Positions 54,656 to 64,000 of a stretch of DNA of 64,000 nt are shown piece by piece. Numbering within the stretch: position 1 is the stretch's first letter; every line of letters begins with the position of its first letter. The translations under genes and the position numbers were made by a program. The DNA lies in assembly GCA_018806915.1 (NCBI GenBank), contig JAGKQI010000090.1:1984001-2048000 (forward strand). The letters are read 5' to 3'. The stretch is from Phytophthora colocasiae. Lineage: Eukaryota > Oomycota > Peronosporomycetes > Peronosporales > Peronosporaceae. The notes under the pieces were generated by a model. That model did no database searches. It was given only the letters and a program-made list of their open reading frames with translations, and was not told where the DNA came from.

Positions 54656-54721
54656 GCATTCGGCGAGCTGACTCTGTCTGACATCCGAGAGTCTCCGTCT
54701 TCTCAGCACTAATGTCGTACC
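54656..54721 (-). other. Exon end and donor of the interrupted transposon gene
   Basis: Minus strand: SARRMR followed by GTAAGGGATATTG at 54655; the matching acceptor is near 53359. Used to place the intron that holds the TIR element. Confidence 0.45.
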
Positions 54722-55920
54722 TCATGTCAGCATGGTATATTGAGCATAAATCACGCTAGTGGGGGACCGAATTCGGATAGTGGGGCATCGCAATGTCAGC
54801 AACTTGCGCATGGTTGAACGCGCCGGTTCCCTTACTCGTAGCCGAATTTCCTTTACGAATGTGTGCATCTCGTTGTAGATGGCGTCCCATGTAAAATGAG
54901 CTGGAAGCAAAGTGTACATCTCGCTACTGTAGTACATTTTCACGACACATTCCTTAGTTGTCTGCATTCGAACTCGTACGTGCACCACCTCTCCAACTTC
55001 CTCTGCAAATTCCCTAAACCACTTTAAAAGCCACCGTACGTCGACACCGCTGCATTCTTGTTGAGCGTGTTCCCGTGAGCCTTAGCGCCGATGTTTCCGT
55101 CACGGACGTGAGTTTTGTACCGCTGAACTGTCGGCGGCTTCACTCCGTAGCAACAAGCAAACGTAGATCTGCACACTTTACCAACGAAAGGGAGATAGTA
55201 CGCAAATTTCTCTCGAAGTCCATTGCCCCGAGCTCGATCAACAGGAACCTGTATCAGCACACCTACGGCGTGTAGAGGCTGATGGAACTTTCGGTCCTCG
55301 TCATAGGGATAGAAAACACAGCAAAGACTCCACCTCCTTTGTCTTTCCCTCCACGCATGGTTCTCACATTCATCGATCCGAAGACTGGAGACTACCTGGG
55401 CATGCAGATCTTGATCCATCAAATAGATACTAATGTTCTTATCGCCACTAGAAGCCGTGTCCTCGCTTCCACTCTCGGCCGTGAGGTCGTTAAAAAGTTT
55501 CACGATCGTCAAGCTACGGGTAGCAAGACAACCTTTTGAGGAAGGGCATGTCAAGGATTCAAACCCGATGAGTTCACAACCCATGACTATTCAAGACGAG
55601 TTCATCTACGAGTCCATGACTACGCAAGAGATAGCAGCAACGACTTGCAGAAGAGATTAGCTAGTATGGAGTAGATAGTGAAGAGAGTAAGGAGCGATGG
55701 AGATGTTCGGTAGCGGTGGCTACCGACGCAGCTTCTTATTCCGGACTCAACCACATTGGACTCAAGTGAGTTCCTCTTGTTACTGCTCTGACCAAGCAGT
55801 TCATGTGGCTCTCCACGACCTCGAAGAATTGAGCGAGAGGCTTCACGACATAACTACTCAACGACCTACTTCCTCTTAAGTGCTACCAAACCACGCTTTA
55901 GCCGAGCTCAAGTGAGGAGC

Positions 55921-56289
55921 TCAGCTAAAGTTGGGACAGTCGCGCACGTAGGATGTCATGATGGAGACTCTGAGGGGATGACTACCACGGCGGGTGTTCT
56001 TTATGAAAAAAAGTAATGAGCTCAACACGAAACGACAGGATCTCAGGACGGTCAGGTGCACAGGAAGGAACCCTTTCGCTGCCTCTGAAAGCGAAAATGT
56101 CCTCCTTACACTATACACATGCTGTGGGCATCCACCAAGGGACCCCCTGTGAGCTAGCAGCCTTACGCTGACTGAGGCTTCACTGGATTGTAACAACTCG
56201 CGTTTCTGCATGATAGAGTAGTGCCTTCTGCGTTTTTTCTGCGAGGATAAAACCTCTCCAACAAGTCCTTCTACTGAAGTAGCTTCCAC
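55921..56289 (-). pseudogene. Transposase N-terminal fragment, possibly pogo-like
   Basis: 122 codons with KRRRHYSIMQKRELLQSSEA near the start and FFIKNTRRGSHPLRVSIMTS near the end. The first part looks like the helix-turn-helix region of pogo/CENP-B-type or related oomycete DDE transposases. No catalytic part follows. Family assignment is tentative. Confidence 0.4.
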
Positions 56290-57139
56290 TACTTGCAGCC
56301 CTGGTTCGACTTGTTCGACTAGTGGGGGATCAGGGGGATGTTTGTTGCTGCCTCCATTTTACATACTGAATGGTGCAGAATTAGAGTGCAAAAGAGTCCA
56401 AAACTAATTTATTTATGATTGGTTAATTTTGGTGCTCACGCGATCTGTTAATTCCGTGCACGGTCGTTCTATGTTGAGTGTCAGTTAATTTTGTCGGTTG
56501 TAGCATTCAGTCCGTAGCTGTACCATGTACTTTACCGTATTTAATGACGGTAAAAAGCCAGTTTCAAAGTTCTACCCGAATCTGAAGGATTTCCTTGGTT
56601 GTTTTACGGTGAGTTTTAGCCATTTTGTTTTTTTGGCTGGGTTGGGTTGCTAAAAGATGATTTGATTCCAGCTATTCCAGCTGTTGTGATCTTCTGCAGA
56701 TGCTCATGGTGCAGTGGGCTGCGGTAGCTTAGCGTCAGAGGAAGACGTAAGACTCAGAGAGCTAGTTACGATAAGACCTTTATAAGGATTAATAGGGCCT
56801 ACACTAACGCCACTACTAATAACAACCTTTAGCCCCCCAACACTCACGCCATTTCTGGCCTCGTGTAAAGGCGTGAACATGTTGTTAAAAACAACATGTT
56901 AATGCCAGGCAATGCTTGATATTTGTATGGTCACCTTAAGTTCGTCTGGACAAAGATTTGGTTGGCCGTGTACAGACAAGTCTATCGCACGATTATGTCA
57001 AACATGTTGTAAAAGACGTCGACGCTTCAGACCTGCCAGCAAACATGTTGTTATTGACTCAATCTAAAATGCCCCTTTTACCGGAACTGCATTGTCTGTG
57101 GAAGATCGCTGCACAGAAGATAGACGTGCCGCAAAACTA
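56290..57139. other. 850 bp without a supported gene
   Basis: No frame with domain support. It includes short palindromes such as AACATGTTGTTAAAAACAACATGTT near 56877-56901. Likely decayed repeats. Confidence 0.35.
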
Positions 57140-58182
57140 ACGTAGAATACCGAATAGTACGCGGTGTTCTATTGTTATTAAACGCCCTCTTCAACCAACT
57201 AGGGCGTTGTATTTGATGGGCGTTTAATTCGTAGGGAGCTCTATTCGATTCCGCATTGTTGAGTACAATAAAAACAACGAACAATGAATTTACCATCAAC
57301 GCCAGCAAATGAATTTAGTGTTATGTTCTTCGAGAGCTACTCATCGATACAGATCTCATCGAGCGCGTCCAGAAGCGAAGTAAATTGCCGTTTCGTCCAT
57401 CAGGATACCGATTCATCTCGCTCTTGTGCTTCTGCAAGAAGCTCATGAACGACACAGCACGCCCCACAAGCACGTCATCGGTCAGTGTGGTGAGATTGGT
57501 GCGACGGCGCAGGCTCAGACCGTTTCGCTTCATGAACGAAGAGACCAAAGGATCCGAGCCGCAAACCGAATTGGGTGCTCTTCCTTCTCCTCCTCGGTTC
57601 GGCTTTCGTGAAAGAGATGGCGAGCTTGGGCAGCGATTAAATCACGAGTCACCTTCTCCTTGTTCAAGCGTAGATCGTAGATCATCTCGAAGAGAGTATC
57701 CTCTGCCTCTCCCAAGACAGGACGCCACCCACCACCCTTCAAGACGCCGGCGGCTCCCGAATCTCCTCCCGTTTACGCCGAAATCCGCCACTCACGCCCT
57801 CGAAAATGAGGCTCCGCTCGACTCGGCACCCCGCCACCCTCCGTCGCGATCCAGTCAATTGCTTGTTTTTTTATGCTGAGCTCCACACTCTTTCGTCTAG
57901 CTGGCATCTTGGCGTATGAAGCAAAACAAACATGCTACCCGCGTGTCTGGGGATGATTCACGGGTGGCTGAGCATTGTCAAACTTGCTACAGCTACAGAG
58001 AACTGGAATTCTGCCGCAACGTAAGTCAAACTGCCGAGAAAATCAGCTTTGTTGCCTACAGTGTTCAATTAAGAGGGCGTTCAATTTGAGCGCGTTCTAT
58101 TCTTTGTATAACGCCCTCGGAGACCGCGTTCAGTTCGTAGGGCGTTGTATTACTTTACCGCGTACTATTCGGTATTCTACGT
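57140..58182. mobile_element. pogo-like DNA transposon, deletion derivative 2
   Basis: Same 25-bp terminal inverted repeats as 6032-7047, flanked by TA (57138-57139 and 58183-58184). The outer about 220 bp on the left and about 320 bp on the right match the first copy closely. The middle (about 57373-57860) is different and carries the N-terminal part of the transposase. Confidence 0.9.
57321..57907 (-). pseudogene. pogo-family transposase, N-terminal DNA-binding part
   Basis: Starts MPARRKSVELSIKKQAIDWI (ATG at 57907). It then shows, with frame changes, TLFEMIYDLRLNKEKVTRDL and SFMKRNGLSLRRRTNLTTLT, the CENP-B/Tc5-type helix-turn-helix of pogo transposases. After LQKHKSEMN the sequence jumps to the extreme C-terminal codons, so the catalytic DDE domain is deleted. 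The first copy at 6225-6797 keeps exactly that missing part. Confidence 0.75.
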
Positions 58183-58980
58183 TATTTTCGAAGCTGCAGT
58201 TGACACGCAATAGATGCATTACGCTTACTCTCATCACGCTATATAAACACGCGCCACACTACAAAAATAGCCTACTCCACCGCGTCTTCATCCACTTCCT
58301 CCGCATCTTCTTCCTCGTCGTCTCCTTCTTCCGCCCCCTCTTCCGCCCTATCTATAAAGTCGCGATGCTCCGTTAGTCTTCGCCGTTCTTCGGGGCTTCT
58401 CCCCGCCTTGAAAACTTCAGACTCCAGTCGGGTCTCACGTCGGGAAACCATCTCCTCTGCAAGTCTTAACTGTTTCAAACTGACTGGCTTTCAGCCAGTC
58501 ATCGTCTTCGAGCAATCAACTTCATACGAAAAGCCCTGTCGCTGCAGTTAGACATCACATCTCCAGCCGTTTTTGCAACTCAAAAGTACTGTCGCTGCAG
58601 TTAGTCATCACATCTCCAGCCATTTTTTGCAACTCTTTGACCTACCCGCGTGCAAACTGGCAGAGACTGCACGAAATGTGCGTGCATTAACATGTTGCAT
58701 TTAACAGCATGTTAGGAAAAAGTGCAAAAAGCGATGTTGCAATTAACTACCTTGAGTGTTGGGGGGGGTTAATAAAGGGACTTACCACATTAGTTACCAC
58801 AATTGAACTGGATTTTCTTATTTGAGACTGTGGCGCACCAAATTAATCAACCATTTAGCGTTTTCGAGAGAAACGGCCCTGAAGTTGACCAACAGTTTTT
58901 CGTACCTATACGAATTCTTCGCAAATGGCCCTTTCACTTTTCAAAAATTCAAGCGAAGTGTATCACCTGACAACGGTACC
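58183..58980. other. 800 bp without a supported gene
   Basis: Contains a duplicated phrase CTGTCGCTGCAGTTAG (58537 and 58589) as part of a roughly 52-bp tandem repeat. No gene seen. Confidence 0.4.
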
Positions 58981-59454
58981 ATGGAGGATCTAGCTGCGTA
59001 CGCGTCTGGAGATGCTGCTTCTGCCTGTAGCGGTGGTGTTCCCCCTCGCCCTGTAGACGTTCGCGTCCCTACAGACGCTGGGAGTGTGGAGGCAGAGGAG
59101 ACTAGCGACCGCGGCAGCGACGATGTTGATGCAAACGACAGCAACAACTTCGATGACAGCGGCGATGGGGACTTCACCCTCAACTCCCAGGCATCTAGTG
59201 AGGACGAAGAGCCGGTCGAGCACGTACTGCAGGTGATCCAGTGGTTCCCATGTCAGTCGAGACTGTCCAAGCCATTTGACATGGTTCCTTTGCGACGCCG
59301 AAAGCCAACCCGAAAGCTACAGGTCTTTCCACTTTGTTATCACCCTCGCCCTATTCTTGAAAGAGAACTCCACCAACTGCAAAATCACTCGCATCGGTGC
59401 GCAAATGAAACGGTTTGTCGAAGTCAGGAATCGCTAGGACCGGAGTCGAGCTGA
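58981..59454 (+). CDS. Acidic hypothetical ORF, doubtful
   Basis: 157 codons from ATG 58981. The first 80 residues are Asp/Ser-rich (RGSDDVDANDSNNFDDSGDG), like the acidic leaders of several transposon proteins. The last 45 codons run antisense to a gypsy RNase H fragment, so the end is accidental. Possibly a first exon of a lost transposase; otherwise nothing. Confidence 0.25.
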   Translation: MEDLAAYASGDAASACSGGVPPRPVDVRVPTDAGSVEAEETSDRGSDDVDANDSNNFDDSGDGDFTLNSQASSEDEEPVEHVLQVIQWFPCQSRLSKPFDMVPLRRRKPTRKLQVFPLCYHPRPILERELHQLQNHSHRCANETVCRSQESLGPESS

Positions 59455-59463
59455 TCTTGTTCT

Positions 59464-60009
59464 TCAGCGAGATGAAATGCTCGCGCAATTTGTCAGTCCA
59501 CTCAATTTTTCGCTCAATTTTGTCGCTGGATGTCCGGGCTTGTTAGGCGTCTTCACACTCCCTTTCACTTTTTTCTGTTTCTTCTTTGTGTTCTCCGGCA
59601 ATGTTCCATCGTCTGGCTGGGTCCTGGGACGCACACGTTCCTCTACCCAGTCGATTTCTGGATTATTCAATTTTAACCACGGCATTCCCAGTAAAATGTC
59701 TTGGTTTTCGGGGATGTCAATGACAAGAAAGTCACTCACGTAAGGTTTGAAATCGTCCATGTACAGTGTAAGTCGAATCGTCTTCGTTGGAATCATCAAT
59801 TTCTGCTTTGCAGCTAACGTAATTACCATAGGCTCGTCATGATCCACAACGAACTTCCACAGCCCATTAGCCGTGCAAAATCTGGGGCTTACACCGTCAA
59901 TTGTTGCACCACTATCAATGAAATTGGAATTCAAAATCCCGATGTCATCAGACGACCACTGCACCGTACTTCTTGTATGCAGCAAGCACCAATACTCGCG
60001 TTTATCCAC
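59464..60009 (-). pseudogene. Gypsy aspartic protease domain
   Basis: Contains the D-S-G-A catalytic motif of retroviral-type aspartic proteases and, about 65 residues on, the flap-side pattern SDFLVIDIPENQDILLGMPW typical of Ty3/gypsy proteins. The linker afterwards is Lys-rich. Functional only as part of a polyprotein, which is broken here. Confidence 0.75.
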
Positions 60010-60531
60010 TTGTTTTTCTGTAGTTTTCTTGTTTTCTCGTTCATCCAGTTTTACATCACGAAATGCAACATCAACTTCGTCGATCAGCTCTCCATTACGC
60101 CCACCTGAGTGCTCGACCTCGAGTGAACGGGCTAGTTTGACGACTCACTAGCCGCCGACGGGCTTGCCTGCTCGCTTCCGACCAGTAGACATAGCAATTT
60201 GTTGCAATTTTTGCTTCTGCTGCAGATGTGGTGGCTTCTTCTCAGGATGCAATACCCAGCAGTCGTCGAGACTGTGTACACCTCGTCGACAGTGAGAGCA
60301 CAATGTCGACGCCGGTTTGCTCGACTGCGAATTCGAGTTTCGATTCGATCTCGAAGTGGCTCCACCTCGTGCTTGCTTGCCATTTCCAGCACGACCTTTT
60401 TTCTCGGGTGCATTGTTGTTCTGCTGTGTTGGGGTGGTGCTTGATTTTTCCTGAACGCCCCATTCGAGGAAACCTGCTTCAACAGCCGCAGTTAAGGACG
60501 TAGGTTGCTTGAGCTGAATAGCCTTCTTCAT

Positions 60532-62460
60532 GGTTACCTGTCGATTGGAACAGATACGGATCTTGGACCAGGTTTTCAGGTGCATCAAGGATAGACATAG
60601 TGATGTGAAAATGGGAGGTGGTGCATGTGCTGCTGCATGTGTGGATCAAAATAACAGAGTCAGTTTTCAATAGGCAATGGCAGGCGCAGTTGCTGATCCA
60701 CCGGTGCAAGGTGGCATGCGCGTCACAGGATCTCAGGAACAAGATGCTGGGTCATTAAAACGGCGAGCCAAGTCGTTGGAGCAAGGTACTGGGCAAGAGT
60801 CACAGGAGCAAGATGATGAGATCGATGCTAGGCTGGTGAAGAAGCATCGTCAAGAGCGTACGACGTGCTACTTCCAGGGCTATAAGTACACGCGTGCATG
60901 GGCTTCATCAAAGAAAATTGTATATCGTTGTTCGTCATTTCGACGCACGGAGTGCAAGGGGACTATGGAATTCAACATCTCGACAATGGGTTACTCCAAT
61001 GCTCGGCCACATACATGCCAGGTCACGCAGAGTGCTCTTGGAATATCTGATGTCAACGATGAAATGAAAGCCATGGCAGACAGCTTGGCAATTGCTGACG
61101 TCGCTCGACCGGTAAGAGAAATATGGCAGGAGCTACGCAGCATCTTCTACGGTAATGGCAGCAATGTCATGGTTGGTTTGTCTGAGTCACAAGTGATTAA
61201 CCGCGTGTATAGAGCAAGATCTCTTCACTATAGTGGCAACGTGCATGGATCGGTTGAAATTCCACCACTCTCGCTAGCACTCAATGAGTCAGTGTCGTTT
61301 TTCCACTTTCACTTTGTTTCAGCAAACCGCCAAGATCTGAACAGTCCGACACGATTACTGGGGTGGGCACATTTAGCGCTGGTGAACTTGCTTCGCTACC
61401 ACAACGTGTCGCTCTTTATCGATGGTAATTTTCGTTGCGTTCCACGCAATTTTCAGCAATGTGTGGTTTTCATGGTTCACGACCGTGCTTCAGGACTGTT
61501 TGTCACTGTGTTTTACATTTTAAGCACATCTCGCTCCGCTGACGCGTATTGGGATATGATGCACTTTGTTTTCCAAGCCACTGACCAGCAACTAAGCCCA
61601 GGTGAAGTTGTATGCGACTTTGAATCGGCTCTAATGCAAGCAGTGCAAACTCAGTTCCGTGACGCTATTGTCTTGGGTTGTTTATTCCATATGAAGCAAG
61701 CACTGCGGCGAGCGATGAAGAGGTATGCTATACCTGATGCCGAATGCGCTGTAGCGATGAAAAGAGGCGTTATCGACATGTTGACAGTGGCCGACCCGGA
61801 TCAAGTGAACTCACATGGAATTGCTTGGGCTCGTGCAGAAATTAAGCTTCGTTGTGAGAAGCAAGGCATCACGTATTCCAATGCGAAGTGGCAGGAGTTT
61901 TGGGCATATTTTAAGCGAACTTGGATTGATGAATACTCAGTGGATCTTTGGAATGTACACGGTCTCGATAACGAGCTTGTTGCACGTACGAATAACCCAC
62001 TTGAGCGATTCAATCGCATTCTCAACACGCGATTCCCCACACCACACCCCTCCATGGCCACATTCGTGAGTGTAATCAAGCAAATTTCAGCCGAGTATGT
62101 GCAGCAGTTGGCTGATATCCCTCGTGAACGAAGCAAACGTGTTGTGCGCGAGACCATTGAGTTACCTGCTGCCATCGATCTACTCATGGCACTCGAGAAT
62201 ACGACCACAGCTCACTCGGATTCTACCTCATTGTCGGCAATTACAACTTCAGATAGTGGTACACCACATCACTGTCAGGAAGATGCTGCTGCTGCTGCAG
62301 TTCTGTAGTGATAGGACTTGATCTACTTAGCCAGTAGGTTGCTGTACCTTTGCATTAATCTGCGAGTGCCCTTTGCCTGTTGCCATGACTGATGAGAATG
62401 AGCTTTTAGTGCTGATCCAAGACCAGATCCGTTCTGTATCTGTTCCAATTTCAAATCTAC
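60532..62460. mobile_element. MULE inserted in gypsy Gag
   Basis: Flanked by CTTCTTCAT (60523-60531 and 62461-62469), 9 bp. The ends share imperfect inverted repeats containing ATTGGAACAGATAC. It carries a single intact transposase gene. The bases at 62309-62460 are element end, although they also read as an open frame fused to Gag. Confidence 0.8.
60677..62308 (+). CDS. MULE transposase with FLYWCH finger, intact
   Basis: 543 residues, ATG 60677, no intron and no stop. The N-terminal region has a FLYWCH-type zinc finger (YTRAWASSKKIVYRCSSFRR, C..C..HTC; about residues 70-115). The catalytic core follows: Asp in VSLFIDGNFRCVPRNFQQ, Asp in GEVVCDFESALMQAV with LGCLFHMKQAL, and Glu in NNPLERFNRILNTRF. 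No SWIM finger is evident at the C-terminus, unlike the other MULE genes here. It acts in the nucleus to cut and paste its own element. The intact frame and clear target duplication suggest this is among the youngest insertions in the window. Confidence 0.88.
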   Translation: MAGAVADPPVQGGMRVTGSQEQDAGSLKRRAKSLEQGTGQESQEQDDEIDARLVKKHRQERTTCYFQGYKYTRAWASSKKIVYRCSSFRRTECKGTMEFNISTMGYSNARPHTCQVTQSALGISDVNDEMKAMADSLAIADVARPVREIWQELRSIFYGNGSNVMVGLSESQVINRVYRARSLHYSGNVHGSVEIPPLSLALNESVSFFHFHFVSANRQDLNSPTRLLGWAHLALVNLLRYHNVSLFIDGNFRCVPRNFQQCVVFMVHDRASGLFVTVFYILSTSRSADAYWDMMHFVFQATDQQLSPGEVVCDFESALMQAVQTQFRDAIVLGCLFHMKQALRRAMKRYAIPDAECAVAMKRGVIDMLTVADPDQVNSHGIAWARAEIKLRCEKQGITYSNAKWQEFWAYFKRTWIDEYSVDLWNVHGLDNELVARTNNPLERFNRILNTRFPTPHPSMATFVSVIKQISAEYVQQLADIPRERSKRVVRETIELPAAIDLLMALENTTTAHSDSTSLSAITTSDSGTPHHCQEDAAAAAVL

Positions 62461-62738
62461 CTTCTTCATTTCACTGGTTGACAAGCCATTGACAAACAGG
62501 TTCACCAGCTGGACCACACCTTGAAGCTCTCGGAACTTAGCGACGTAGCCATGATAGGTTCCAGACTGACGGAGTGGCAACAGTTGGTTTCTAATCTTGT
62601 CGTCAAAGTTTGGCTCGCGAAACTCACGTCTCATGTCAATTTTCACTGCACTCCGCAGCTTGACAATAGTCGAGTCCGTCATGTAGCACTCGTACCACGT
62701 CACAGCATTCTTGCGGACACACTGGTTCAACTCATTAA

Positions 62739-63662
62739 CCCCTCCAGCCCGGCTGATTTTGACCTTCTTACGCTGCATTATGCAGCACAGTTATACTAGG
62801 AATTTGTATAGAACGTCGCTTAAAGGGCTTGGGAAGTGTGCACACGCTCGGCGATGGACAGGACACTTCCCGCTTACGCTGCATGTTGCAGAACAAATTG
62901 TATCCAGATGCCCCATGCAAAGCTATAATGCTGCAGAAGGACCGTGCAGTGTTGCACAAAGACCATGCAATTGGCCAGAGACCAGTCGAATATCGAGAAA
63001 CCAAACTCGAATTTTTAGAAAATGAGAAGGCATACAAAAGCAAGTAAACCGGTACCGCAATCAGATGATTACCGCAAACAGGTTTCCACCTGTTTGCGGT
63101 AATCATCTGATTGCTACCGGTTTACTGCTACAAAAGTCCTATATACTATTTTACAGCGTTACGTCGAGAAACAGCTGATCAAGGAGTCAGTTCTGCTGTC
63201 TTCTGCTGATGGTCACATGCACCATACGAGCAATGCATAATGCAGCATAAGTTCGCTGCATAATACGACATAAAGTGACTAGCAAGGTAGACTATTCATT
63301 ATTTTCCGAAGCTGTATGTGTCCTCCGTTTTTTTTCTTGGTGTAGGCGTTTTCTCAGTTCTCAAATGAAACGGATAGTTGGCGGGCGCCACTGTTGCAAC
63401 ATTTACCTGTTCATGAGCATATCTATCCTGCTGAATAGCATATTTTTGAAAAATGAAAGACAGCGTTTATGTCTGGCAAATCGTGAAGCTTTTTCGGTGC
63501 AAGATATTTGCCCATCATTTTTTGTATCTTGATTTCAGTATGCGTCGATTCGTGTGATTTTTTTTCACATACAAACATCAAGATAAATTCAACGTTACGG
63601 TGCATAATGCAGCTTAATAAAAAGGCCTAAGCTGCATTATGCAGCACTCCGGGTTGGAGGGG
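62739..63662. mobile_element. piggyBac-type non-autonomous element (TTAA target)
   Basis: 924 bp bounded by TTAA (62735-62738 and 63663-63666), with terminal inverted repeats CCCCTCCARCCCGG starting in CCC as in piggyBac elements. GCTGCATTATGCAGC palindromes recur near both ends and partial forms inside. No transposase is encoded. The Gag frame on either side continues across one TTAA. Confidence 0.85.
63045..63124. repeat. 80-bp near-perfect hairpin
   Basis: Two arms of 37-39 bp (outer TAAACCGGTA, inner CGCAAACAGGT) around a 4-base loop, differing by a 2-base gap. It lies in the middle of the piggyBac-type element. Confidence 0.9.
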
Positions 63663-64000
63663 TTAATGAGTAGGTGATCGTGCTGGTCGAGGTTGTATCC
63701 CTTCTGCACAAAGTACCGCTCAAACTGAAAAATGAAGCTGTTGAGCTTGATCCCATCGATCAGACCGTCGAAAACGGGAGGATTTACGTCCATCATGCGC
63801 AAACGTGGCATTGCGGACGGTGTTGGTACTGGAATCCGTTGGGTTTTCCATCGGAGTTGCCATGTGGGCGTTAACTTCCGGACGTGCAATCTCCGCATTT
63901 GGCTGCATTTGAGCTGCCGGTGGTGGCGCATTGCTTTGGGGTTGACGATTGCCACTGTTCTGGGCATCTGAAGCCATTTGTTGGGTGGCTTGATCCATCG

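Larger units (their letters stand above)
52933..55584 (-). pseudogene. Unclassified oomycete transposon protein, split by an insertion
   Basis: Minus-strand exons: 55584 to about 54656 carries YYLPFVGKVCRSTFACCYGV, RYKTHVRDGNIGAKAHGNT and, in a second frame, MYTLLPAHFTWDAIYNEM and ETLGCQTESARRMR; 53358-52933 carries EYKEDMSALSDDHVVVVMDF, QNLTFPSVANT and NNYVIKFLLAQVAMGLLKHV then DYKFFVK. This order resembles a repeat-protein family common in Phytophthora, with a DUF7869-like C-terminal region; the name is from memory and not certain. The two parts are joined by a GT-AG intron that contains another mobile element. Damage includes a TAG after ANTPPS (near 53273) and frameshifts. It is not a working gene. 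Confidence 0.55.
59320..63998 (-). pseudogene. Ty3/gypsy retrotransposon remnant, Gag-protease with nested insertions
   Basis: Reading from the right: Gag starts at ATG 63998 (MDQATQQMASDAQN), with one frameshift near 63790, and includes LNSFIFQFERYFVQKGYNLD; a TTAA-flanked element interrupts at 62739-63662. Gag resumes with WYECYMTDSTIVKL and EFREPNFDDKI; a MULE interrupts at 60532-62460. Then come the C-terminal Gag with a variant knuckle (CSHCRRGVHSLDDC) and the aspartic protease (NFIDSGATIDGVSPRF, 60009-59464). The reverse-transcriptase core is missing: the protease linker runs within a few codons into TDKLREHFISLKNK and the RNase H start PDFDKPFHLRTDASDFAVGG, which breaks off near 59320. 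No LTR seen. Confidence 0.8.

Noticed and set aside
57385..57879. 164-codon plus-strand ORF
   Set aside because: Antisense to the DNA-binding part of the pogo-like transposase.
62323..62469. C-terminal Gag extension reading into 62323
   Set aside because: The target duplication at 62461-62469 shows that these bases belong to the end of the inserted MULE.

Overview
The window looks like nuclear DNA of an oomycete, most likely Phytophthora or a close relative. The evidence is short GT-AG introns (about 50-120 bp), a block of closely packed genes inside repeat-rich DNA, and a transposon mix typical of these genomes: Crypton tyrosine recombinases, MULEs with SWIM fingers, pogo-like and piggyBac elements, and Ty3/gypsy and copia-type LTR remnants. 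Start codons were checked by eye, and ATG was required for host genes.

Layout. 0-3.4 kb: a decayed copia-type Gag (minus) and a decayed piggyBac transposase (plus). 4.3-10.75 kb: one Crypton split by a pogo-like element (TA target duplication) and a MULE (9-bp target duplication); removing both leaves one reading frame apart from a 1-bp frameshift. 11.07-21.77 kb: a tandem array with a period of about 1575 bp and seven copies, each carrying the 5' exons of a transposase-like gene on the minus strand. 21.9-30.5 kb: an inverted duplication of a WRKY19-like zinc-finger gene, with a frameshift in the left copy. Between its arms lie an ornithine aminotransferase fragment, a MULE gene with one stop codon, and two MITEs.

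31.5-50.3 kb is a dense island of eight apparently intact host genes: a third WRKY19-like gene with introns, VPS16 (HOPS/CORVET tethering), a CSC1/OSCA-type channel, a PDI fused to ERV/ERGIC domains, a MinC with a mitochondrial-type presequence, a small Cys-motif protein, a GCK-domain protein, a giant IQ/WW protein and a zinc-ribbon coiled-coil protein (nine models counting the WRKY19-like gene). The themes are endomembrane traffic, ER folding and mitochondria; nothing suggests a shared pathway.

50.4-64 kb returns to transposons: a second Crypton, an unclassified transposon gene with another element inside its intron, a pogo-like copy carrying the half of the transposase that the first copy lacks, and a gypsy Gag-protease remnant interrupted by an intact MULE and by a piggyBac-type element with TTAA ends.

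The most noteworthy items are the nuclear MinC gene, the transposase-derived tandem array and the nested insertions whose target duplications restore older reading frames. No RNA genes, CRISPR arrays or recognisable RXLR effectors were seen.
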